Source of the DNA: CBFDBT01 sp965603115 | GTDB taxonomy: Bacteria; Pseudomonadota; Alphaproteobacteria; Sphingomonadales; Kordiimonadaceae | DNA: 7,297 bases | Assembly (NCBI GenBank): GCA_965603115.1 | Contig: CBFDBT010000136.1 | Span: 1 to 7,297, forward strand | Direction: 5' to 3' | Shown: in pieces, positions 1-5,513 of the stretch | How the letters are laid out: each line of letters begins with the position of its first letter | Numbering within the stretch: the first letter of the stretch is position 1 | Translations under genes and position numbers: made by a program | Notes under the pieces: model-generated | The model's database searches: none | What the model saw: the letters and a program-made list of their open reading frames with translations, nothing else | What the model was told of the DNA's origin: nothing

Positions 1-130
1 TACATAGCATTGGGGCACCATAATCCCATCAATTCAGGTGCCAAACGGGGGCAATTTCCATAAAATTGCCAAGTATTTACAAAAAAACACGAATATTTTT
101 GAAATTATTTTCCATGGTTGGCGAATTTTA

Positions 131-168
131 AGAATAGGGTTTCCTGACCTATTATCAAACCCTGTTTT
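131..168 (+). terminator. possible weak terminator-like hairpin
   Basis: AGGGTTT (136-142) and AAACCCT (157-163) form a perfect 7-bp stem around a 14-base loop. The stem can extend outward to 131/168 through A-T pairs and two G-T wobbles, so the GTTTT on the right is both stem and U-tract. It could end an upstream transcript whose reading frame stops near 63. The long loop and short T-run make it weak. Confidence 0.25.
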
Positions 169-240
169 GTGAAATAAATACCTAAAAATATTGTTTACAA
201 TAGTACAAATCATACTTTTTATATTATAAGTTAGCATGTA

Positions 241-273
241 TTGACATTTATAATTAAATTATTAGGATATAAA
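241..273 (+). promoter_or_regulatory. weak promoter candidate for the aminotransferase gene
   Basis: A perfect TTGACA -35 hexamer is at 241-246. The best -10 look-alike, TATAAA at 268-273, is 21 bases away, longer than the usual 16-18. At 17-base spacing the hexamer is poor (AGGATA). A perfect TATAAT at 249-254 lacks a -35 at the right distance. The location, about 70-100 bases before the gene, is reasonable, but AT-rich DNA gives many chance matches. Confidence 0.25.
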
Positions 274-342
274 TTATAGGCCTTTCACTATAACCCTATT
301 TGCTGCCGTTTATTATACCAAGCGGCCCATTTTATCGAGATT

Positions 343-2088
343 ATGATGCCCGACATAAGCCAGCCATGCCCGAACAACAATGCGCGCGATAAAGCAGCGA
401 GCGCTAGTCTTATTGACCAGATACGCCACTCGGTTATCGGAGAAGGTCAGCTTTTTCAAACACCCTTTGGGCTAAGGCCGCTAATTTATTCAGATTATAC
501 CGCGTCAGGGCGCTCCCTAACTTTCATTGAAGACTATATTAGTGAAAATGTTTTGCCCTTTTATGCCAACACCCACTCTGAAGCTTCGCAAACTGGGCGG
601 CAAACCAGCGCCTACCGTGAGCAAGCGCGAGACTTAATTCGCAAATCCTTAAACGCTGATGATGACTATGCGGTCATCTTTTGTGGCTCTGGCGCAACGT
701 CTGCCATTCAAAAGCTGGTGGATATTTTAGGTATCCGCATTCCAGCGGGCCTTGATGACATATATGGCTTTTCTGCGCAGATTGAGCCAAAAGATCGACC
801 CGTGGTTTTTGTTGGTCCCTATGAGCATCACTCTAACGAACTGGCTTGGCGTGAAAGCATTGCCGATGTGGTCTGCATCCCTTTTGACGACACCGGCGTT
901 ATTGACCAGAACATTCTGCAAGCTGAACTGGATAAATATAGCGATCGCAGCATGAAGATTGCCAGTTTTTCCGCTGCCTCTAATGTTACAGGTTTGATCA
1001 CGGACGTTAAAGGCATCAGTCGAATTCTCCATAAAAACGGCGCGCTGGCCTTTTGGGACTATGCTGCATCCGGGCCCTATGTTGCCATCGATGTAACAGG
1101 GGATCAGGATGAACAAAGCGACACTTCTATAGACGCGCTATATATTTCTCCCCATAAATTTATTGGCGGACCTGGAACGCCCGGCATATTGGTGGTCAAA
1201 CGCGAACTTATGACCAACCGCGTGCCCTCGCTTCCCGGTGGCGGCACAGTGTCTTATGTCTCACCGGACGATCATGTTTATTTAAACGACAGTGAGGCCC
1301 GTGAAGAAGGCGGCACCCCCGCCATTGTCGAATCTATCAGGGCTGGAATGGTCTTTCAGCTCAAGGATGCCGTTGGCGCGCATACCATTGAAAAGCTAGA
1401 GCATGACATGGTGACCCGCGCCATAAAGCGCTGGTCAAAAAATCCGGCCATTCATATCCTCGGCGATCTAAGCGCACCAAGAACCTCCATTCTTTCTTTT
1501 CAAATATTATGGCAAGGCAAGCCCCTGCATTTTGGTCTTGTAGATGTGTTGATCAATGATCTGTTTGGCATACAGGTGCGCGGCGGTTGCTCGTGCGCAG
1601 GGCCTTATGGTCATGAACTGTTAGGCATTGATAAAGTCCATAGCAACACAATCGCAGACGCGGTTGACGCCGGGCATAATATTTTAAAACCGGGCTGGGT
1701 GCGGCTCAATTTGAACTATTTCATTGGTGAAGAAACCTTTGAGTATCTGTTGCGCGCTGTGGAACTGCTGGCCGAGCATGGCTGGAAAATGTTTAGCGCA
1801 TATAGCTATGACGCTGAGCGCAGCCTTTGGGTTCACAGCGCAAACACGCCGCAACATTGTCACAGTCTTGCAGAAATTTCTTACGATAAAGGAGGCTTTT
1901 ACAGCCCGCAGGATGTTGACCATGGGGCAAGACAGTCTCTTGAAATCTATCTTGAGCAAGCCGAGAAGATACTGACAGCCTCAGAGCTAGCCCATGAGGA
2001 CTTTACCAGCTTGCGCCCTGCGCCAGAGCTACCACAAAGTTATGAAAATTTACGCTGGTATAGCCTGCCGCAAGACAAACTAGACTAA
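343..2088 (+). CDS. class V aminotransferase / cysteine desulfurase-like PLP enzyme
   Basis: A 581-residue fold-type I PLP enzyme of the SufS/CsdA (class V aminotransferase) superfamily. Visible landmarks: GSGATS (115-120, phosphate loop), EHHSN (161-165, His near the cofactor), SNVTG (213-217), D239 in FWDY (pyridine nitrogen), and SPHK (269-272) with K272 the expected Schiff-base lysine. VRGGCSCAGP (412-421) lines up with SufS VRAGHHCAQP, placing C418 at the catalytic cysteine. VRLNLNYF (453-460) carries R454, the likely substrate-carboxylate arginine. The Gln that follows the Asp in SufS is replaced in the DYAAS stretch. At 581 residues it is well above the roughly 400 of SufS, with an extra C-terminal segment after about 480. 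Start: ATGs at 343 and 346; GAGA at 337-340 fits 346 slightly better, and the Shine-Dalgarno is weak. There is no suf/isc gene nearby. Desulfurase or lyase activity is inferred; the substrate is unknown. Confidence 0.85.
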   Translation: MMPDISQPCPNNNARDKAASASLIDQIRHSVIGEGQLFQTPFGLRPLIYSDYTASGRSLTFIEDYISENVLPFYANTHSEASQTGRQTSAYREQARDLIRKSLNADDDYAVIFCGSGATSAIQKLVDILGIRIPAGLDDIYGFSAQIEPKDRPVVFVGPYEHHSNELAWRESIADVVCIPFDDTGVIDQNILQAELDKYSDRSMKIASFSAASNVTGLITDVKGISRILHKNGALAFWDYAASGPYVAIDVTGDQDEQSDTSIDALYISPHKFIGGPGTPGILVVKRELMTNRVPSLPGGGTVSYVSPDDHVYLNDSEAREEGGTPAIVESIRAGMVFQLKDAVGAHTIEKLEHDMVTRAIKRWSKNPAIHILGDLSAPRTSILSFQILWQGKPLHFGLVDVLINDLFGIQVRGGCSCAGPYGHELLGIDKVHSNTIADAVDAGHNILKPGWVRLNLNYFIGEETFEYLLRAVELLAEHGWKMFSAYSYDAERSLWVHSANTPQHCHSLAEISYDKGGFYSPQDVDHGARQSLEIYLEQAEKILTASELAHEDFTSLRPAPELPQSYENLRWYSLPQDKLD

Positions 2089-2339
2089 GGGAATATTAGA
2101 TATTCATAGCTAAAAAGCCTTTTTATACGACTATAGGTAAAACAATGTCTATTATAGTGTTTAAAATCGGTAGCAGAACAGCCCTATAATCACGAGTAAA
2201 AAAGTATCCTATTATTGCCGTCAAGCGTCTGATGAGACTCACTAAATTGCCTGTAACAGACTAATATTCCATAAGAATTTTTGGACTCGAAAAATAATTT
2301 ATATACAATTTTATGCATTTTTTTGGTGACTGATAGCTA

Positions 2340-2368
2340 TTGAAAGGTTAATATCATGTAATTCTAAT
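2340..2368 (+). promoter_or_regulatory. sigma70-type promoter of the TPR-SPOR lipoprotein gene
   Basis: TTGAAA (2340-2345) and TCTAAT (2363-2368) each match the housekeeping consensus at 5 of 6 positions and are separated by exactly 17 bases. Transcription would start around 2375-2376, about 33 bases before the first ATG, at the left arm of the following hairpin. Confidence 0.6.
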
Positions 2369-2370
2369 AG

Positions 2371-2392
2371 CCAATGGCCTGATAGGCCTTGG
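2371..2392 (+). promoter_or_regulatory. GC-rich hairpin at the predicted mRNA 5' end
   Basis: CCAA-T-GGCCT (2371-2380) pairs with AGGCC-TTGG (2384-2392) around a GAT loop; only T2375 is unpaired (bulge). It stands out in an AT-rich region. With the predicted start site near 2375, the transcript would begin with the inner GGCCT/AGGCC stem and reach the CGGAG Shine-Dalgarno (2397-2401) a few bases later. It could protect the mRNA 5' end, tune translation, or act as a DNA operator. The fold is seen; the role is inferred. Confidence 0.4.
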
Positions 2393-2408
2393 AAAGCGGA
2401 GATAAATT

Positions 2409-3746
2409 ATGTCGAACTTGAGCAAAGCTACCTCAGTTGATATTTCAACACAGGCAAGAGGTAAAACTATGCTGAAAGCTAGTTGTTCTGCGGTTTTACT
2501 TGCAACGCTTGGTGCGTGTAGCAGCAATAATGCGCAAGTGAATATGGCGCAGTATCAGGCCAAAACCGAAATGACCACACCTAGTGTGCGGGGCGTTGAA
2601 AGTTTTGAACTTTTAGCCGACAGAATGGCCGATGCGGGCGATCATGCCGCTGCCGTTCCGCTATATCGTCACCTTATAAAGACAAATAGTTTTAATTCTG
2701 TGTTGCACACCAAGCTGGGTTTATCCCTTCTTGCGCTGGGCAATACCCATGAAGCCGGACAGTCCCTTTCTTTTGCCGTTAAAAAAGGCCAAACAGGCGA
2801 AGCCAACTATGGTCTTGGCAAGGTTCATTTAGCCCTTGGCAAATATGCAGATGCGGCGGATCAGTTTTATGCAGCTACTAAAAGTATGTCACGAGACCCA
2901 CGGGCTTATTCTGGTCGGGGCATAGCACTGGCAGCCCTTGGTAATTTTGATGGCGCCATTGCTTCTTTCGATGATGGGCTTAGAGTTAACCCAGAAGACA
3001 CAGACACGCTTTCCAATAAAGCTTTAACCCTTTCCCTATTAGGGTCTGCTGAAGTTGCAACGGCGATGCTCGAAGATATTGCTCAAAGTGGCCGCGCAGG
3101 ACCACGAGATCGCCAAAATCTAGCGCTTGCCTATTTAGCTGCTGGTCGACGCACTGATGCTATCGCTATGGCGCGCCTTGACCTTGATAGCCAAGGCGTA
3201 ACGGATACTTTCAGTTTTTATGACGCTATGATGGCCTTGCCAGCTGATGCTCGTATGGCCACTTTGGTAACGGGCATGATCCCGCAAAGCCAGTCAGAGG
3301 ACGTGGCTGGTAACCTTGAGCTTGTTGACACAGATGCGCGGCGTGATGCAGCAGCGCGCATGACAACACCGCCACCACCACCGCCACCTGAGCCAGAACC
3401 CGAGCCAGAACCGGAGCCAGAACCAATTCCTGTATTAACACCGCAGGATGTAACCGGTTGGTCGCTTCAGATCGGTGCTTACAGAAACATTCCCAACATG
3501 ATACGGGGCTGGAAAATTCTTTATGGTCAAAATGAAGACATCCTAGAGGGCATTGAACCCCGTCGCTCAGAAGTTAGTTTTGGCGAGCGTGAAAATGAAG
3601 GGCCTGCAGGGCATTATTACCGCCTTAATGCCGGACCTCTAAAGTCTTTTGAACGCGCATCCGAAGTTTGCAAAGAACTTAAAGCGCGCGGCACAGATTG
3701 CTGGGTTCGCCCACCGGAAGTCGATGAAGGCAGATTGCCTGATTAA
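2409..3746 (+). CDS. TPR-repeat lipoprotein with C-terminal SPOR domain
   Basis: A 445-residue envelope protein. A lipoprotein signal lies at 21-37: hydrophobic ASCSAVLLATLG, then LGAC with C37 as the lipidated cysteine. Four or more TPR-like helix pairs follow (about 64-250; typical pieces are ALAALGNFDGAIASFDDGLRVNP and LGKVHLALGKYADAADQF). Next come seven prolines (321-327), six Glu-Pro pairs (328-339), and a SPOR domain (about 350-435: WSLQIGAY, YYRLNAGPLKSFERASEVC, C421 and C431 possibly disulfide-bonded). SPOR domains bind denuded septal peptidoglycan, and TPRs bind proteins, so a periplasmic scaffold at the division site or wall is likely. TadD-like Flp-pilus TPR proteins are an alternative reading, but no tad genes are visible. 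Start: ATG 2409 has CGGAG 7 bases upstream; ATG 2469 (M21) has AGAGG at a similar distance and gives a more standard signal peptide. It appears monocistronic, with its own promoter and terminator. Confidence 0.85.
   Translation: MSNLSKATSVDISTQARGKTMLKASCSAVLLATLGACSSNNAQVNMAQYQAKTEMTTPSVRGVESFELLADRMADAGDHAAAVPLYRHLIKTNSFNSVLHTKLGLSLLALGNTHEAGQSLSFAVKKGQTGEANYGLGKVHLALGKYADAADQFYAATKSMSRDPRAYSGRGIALAALGNFDGAIASFDDGLRVNPEDTDTLSNKALTLSLLGSAEVATAMLEDIAQSGRAGPRDRQNLALAYLAAGRRTDAIAMARLDLDSQGVTDTFSFYDAMMALPADARMATLVTGMIPQSQSEDVAGNLELVDTDARRDAAARMTTPPPPPPPEPEPEPEPEPEPIPVLTPQDVTGWSLQIGAYRNIPNMIRGWKILYGQNEDILEGIEPRRSEVSFGERENEGPAGHYYRLNAGPLKSFERASEVCKELKARGTDCWVRPPEVDEGRLPD
3390..3425 (+). repeat. 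three tandem 12-bp units encoding (Glu-Pro)6
   Basis: GAGCCAGAACCN occurs three times in a row, differing only in the last base (C, G, A). Each unit encodes Glu-Pro-Glu-Pro, so gain or loss of a unit keeps the frame and only changes linker length between the TPR and SPOR parts. The seven-proline run (3369-3389) precedes it directly. Confidence 0.85.
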
Positions 3747-3763
3747 CTTTATTTAAAGCACAC

Positions 3764-3793
3764 AAAAAAGGCTGGTTTTACCGGCCTTTTTTT
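3764..3793 (+). terminator. intrinsic terminator after the TPR-SPOR gene
   Basis: AAAAAAGGCTGG (3764-3775) pairs with CCGGCCTTTTTT (3781-3792) around a TTTTA loop, with one G-T wobble and a run of seven T (3787-3793). It begins 18 bases after the stop codon of the TPR-SPOR gene and ends before the hsp20 promoter, separating the two units. The A-tract could also make it work in reverse. Confidence 0.85.
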
Positions 3794-3813
3794 ATGCGCG
3801 TTTTCCCCAAGGT

Positions 3814-3841
3814 CTTGAAATTATAACAGGCCTTACCACAT
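3814..3841 (+). promoter_or_regulatory. heat-shock (RpoH/sigma32) promoter of hsp20
   Basis: CTTGAAA (3814-3820) is a perfect sigma32 -35 element, and CCACAT (3836-3841) matches the CCCCAT -10 at 5 of 6 positions with a 15-base spacer. Predicted start is near 3848, leaving a leader of about 29 bases. That is too short for a ROSE-type RNA thermometer, so heat control is probably transcriptional. Confidence 0.7.
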
Positions 3842-3876
3842 GTCATGGACAGACGAACATCATTGGAGAAGACCAC

Positions 3877-4284
3877 GTGTCACGAGTATCACTATTTAAT
3901 AGCCCTTTCATGCTTGGCTTTGACGAACTTGAGCGCTTAATGGATGGCGTGACTAAAAACACTGGCGATAGCTTTCCGCCCTATGATATCGAACATAAGG
4001 GTGAACATAAAATCTGCATTACCCTGGCGCTTGCCGGTTTTTCCATTGATGATCTAGCGCTTACGATTGAGCAATCACAGCTCATCATTCGCGGCCGCCA
4101 AGAAGACAGTCAAAAATCTTCGACCTATCTGCACCGCGGCATAGCCGCGCGCCAATTCCAGCGCAAATTCGTCCTAGCTGATGGCATGGATGTTATTGAT
4201 GCCCAATTGAAAAATGGCCTTCTAATCATTGATTTAGAGCGTCCGCAACCTGATAACACTGTCCGAAAAATAGCTATTCGCTAA
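3877..4284 (+). CDS. Hsp20 / alpha-crystallin small heat-shock protein
   Basis: A 135-residue ATP-independent holdase that binds unfolding proteins in the cytoplasm and passes them to DnaK/ClpB. The short N-terminal arm (MSRVSLFNSPFMLGFDELER) is typical of the IbpA-like alphaproteobacterial group. The alpha-crystallin domain spans about 33-125: PPYDIEHKGEHKICITLALAGF, DDLALTIEQSQLIIRG, the conserved YLHRGIAARQFQRKFVL segment (84-100), and the NGLLIIDLERP signature (113-123). The C-terminal IAI (132-134) is the I-x-I motif that links dimers into oligomers. Length is normal for class A bacterial sHsps. The GTG start at 3877 is supported by GGAG at 3865-3868, 8 bases upstream. It has its own RpoH-type promoter and a terminator just before it. 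It ends 11 bases from the convergent DUF481 gene. In many relatives I recall a small DUF1150 gene following this hsp20; none is here. Confidence 0.93.
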   Translation: MSRVSLFNSPFMLGFDELERLMDGVTKNTGDSFPPYDIEHKGEHKICITLALAGFSIDDLALTIEQSQLIIRGRQEDSQKSSTYLHRGIAARQFQRKFVLADGMDVIDAQLKNGLLIIDLERPQPDNTVRKIAIR

Positions 4285-4295
4285 AACTGGATGCG

Positions 4296-5264
4296 CTAAA
4301 AATCATAGACAATGGTTGCGCGACTGATGGTATCGGTCTTTTTCTTACCCAGTGGTGCGCCTGTATCATGCTTAACGGAAAAACTCAGCTTGGCCGCCAG
4401 ATGCGCATTAATACGCGCTGATAATTGTGCTTTATTATCAAAAGTAGTTGAAGCATCTGTAAAGATAATCGATGTTTTATTAGCAAACTTTATATTTTCC
4501 CATACATCCATTTCAAAAGTATTTGACAGACGCCCCAAAAATTCTGTTTCGCCAACTTCGGTGATATAAAGTTTGTTATACCGAATACCGGGACCACCCT
4601 CTACACGCCATAATATATTGTTTTTATTGATAATTTCATATCCAAAACCAATACTATCTGTGATACGGTATTTATAGCCAGAGAATTTATCCGCCTCAAC
4701 TTCCAAAAAGTTCATCGCATAAAAATGATCCCACGGCTTTAAGAGTATTTTATAAGCGCCGACGAGCTTGCGTTTTGTAACAAGCCCTAAACTCTTGGCA
4801 TAATCAAAATTTGAATCCAGATCATGTTCCCAGTTTTTTGCAAATGTACGCCTGAAAGAAAGCCCTATAGTTACGCCTTGCTCTGAAGTGTTACCTGAAG
4901 ATGTACCGCCGCCAAGCTCAAGCTGCCCGTTCCATAAGGCAGGGTTGAGATAATAATTAATCGCGCTTGCTTTTGCCGCCTCATCCTCTTTTTGTGCTGT
5001 TTCCTGAGCCGCTAGTTTCATCTCAGCAACTTCACTTGGTTCGGTAGGCGTTTTAAGTTCAGCAATCATGGCTTTAATGGCGGCCTCTTCTTTTGGCCAT
5101 GTAGCAATAGCAATTTTTTCGATAGCCGCAATTTGTAGCGGGTCCCCGCTATTCACCGCAGTTTCCAGCATAGCTTTTAACGAAGGATCAATGTCAGCTG
5201 ATGCGGCAATAGATAGGATTGTTGTCATCATCAACGCAACTGCTGTTTTATGCAATCTAGCCAT
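4296..5264 (-). CDS. DUF481 (YdiY-like) outer-membrane beta-barrel protein
   Basis: A 322-residue secreted protein. The signal peptide is residues 1-23 (MARLHK, hydrophobic core, cleavage after ASA). A helical, charged region (about 25-102) precedes the barrel, as I recall from other alphaproteobacterial DUF481 proteins. The DUF481 domain starts with NPALWNGQLELGGG and the Gly/Asn-rich SSGNTSEQG (108-130), then alternating amphipathic strands (FRRTFAKNWEHDLDSNFDYA, KLVGAYKILLKPWDHFYAM, SIGFGYEII, WRVEGGPGIRYNKL). It ends in VYDF, whose terminal Phe is the usual BAM recognition residue. E. coli YdiY is annotated as acid- or salt-inducible; the function is otherwise unknown. Start ATG at 5264; AAGAG about 10 bases upstream is a modest Shine-Dalgarno. 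It is divergent from the HerA gene and convergent with hsp20, so probably monocistronic. Confidence 0.88.
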   Translation of the reverse strand: MARLHKTAVALMMTTILSIAASADIDPSLKAMLETAVNSGDPLQIAAIEKIAIATWPKEEAAIKAMIAELKTPTEPSEVAEMKLAAQETAQKEDEAAKASAINYYLNPALWNGQLELGGGTSSGNTSEQGVTIGLSFRRTFAKNWEHDLDSNFDYAKSLGLVTKRKLVGAYKILLKPWDHFYAMNFLEVEADKFSGYKYRITDSIGFGYEIINKNNILWRVEGGPGIRYNKLYITEVGETEFLGRLSNTFEMDVWENIKFANKTSIIFTDASTTFDNKAQLSARINAHLAAKLSFSVKHDTGAPLGKKKTDTISRATIVYDF

Positions 5265-5513
5265 ATATTGGGTTACTCTTTAATTTAGGGTCAGGGTTTA
5301 CGGACAAAACGGATATATTCCGCCTCGCAATTAGCCGAAAGTAACATTTATTTCAACAAATTTATATTTTATTATGGGTAACTTGAATAATCGTCTCTAT
5401 AGTCTATTACTCAAAGTATAAACTGGAACATGATAGTATATCTTTACAAAGGTTTGATCTTCATGTGATAGTTTTATTTGAATGGTTTATGGCAAGAAAA
5501 CCAAGGATTGGGC
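5265..5513. promoter_or_regulatory. divergent promoter region between DUF481 and HerA genes
   Basis: This AT-rich gap must hold the promoters of both divergent genes. On the HerA side TTGAAT (5383-5388), 16 bases, TATTAC (5405-5410) is the best pair, only 4 of 6 matches each. TATAGT (5398-5403) and TATAAA (5417-5422) are lone -10-like hexamers. On the DUF481 side no pair is convincing. An interrupted dyad CGGA-TATAT-TCCG lies at 5310-5322. No operator can be named. Confidence 0.4.

Larger units (their letters stand above)
1..342. other. AT-rich intergenic region with hairpins; possible tail of an upstream gene
   Basis: This stretch is strongly AT-rich and shows no convincing complete gene. 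Forward frame 1 is open from the window edge to a TAA at 61-63 (20 codons, ending in ...KRGQFP). That could be the C-terminus of a gene starting outside the window, but it is too short to identify. A perfect 8-bp inverted repeat (GGCAATTT / AAATTGCC, 50-57 and 63-70, 5-base loop) overlaps that stop codon and has no T-tract after it. A second hairpin lies at 131-168 and a promoter candidate at 241-273, both listed separately. A perfect ATAATT-A-AATTAT dyad sits at 250-262; in such AT-rich DNA it may be chance. Confidence 0.5.
2089..2408. other. AT-rich intergenic region between aminotransferase and TPR-SPOR genes
   Basis: These 320 bases hold no supported gene. Near the left end TAAAAA-GCC-TTTTTA (2111-2125) is an all-AT hairpin, too weak to call a terminator for the aminotransferase. 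The right end carries the promoter (2340-2368) and hairpin (2371-2392) listed separately. A second promoter look-alike is TTGGAC (2281-2286), 17 bases, TACAAT (2304-2309), with a poorer -35. A 14-codon ATG reading frame at 2145-2189 has no support as a leader peptide. Confidence 0.6.

Noticed and set aside
34..237. Reverse-strand 67-residue open frame
   Set aside because: Its composition (Ile, Phe, Lys, Tyr, Asn-rich) is what AT-rich non-coding DNA gives by chance; it spans both hairpins and shows no domain.
727..1116. Overlapping open frames in other phases inside the aminotransferase, TPR, DUF481 and HerA genes
   Set aside because: They lie entirely within well-supported genes, lack domain signs, and are explained as shadows of real coding sequence.
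2145..2189. 14-codon ATG frame that could be a leader peptide
   Set aside because: No strong Shine-Dalgarno, no run of regulatory codons, and no attenuator-type hairpin after it; it lies over 200 bases before the next gene.
2229..2290. Hammerhead ribozyme-like CTGATGAG ... CGAAA
   Set aside because: The two core boxes are about 50 bases apart and stem II would have only two pairs before a C-C mismatch; stems I and III are not visible.
5478..5513. TTG start at 5478 extending HerA by 12 residues
   Set aside because: No Shine-Dalgarno before it, while ATG 5514 has AAGGA at 6 bases; the extension does not look like part of the HAS-barrel.
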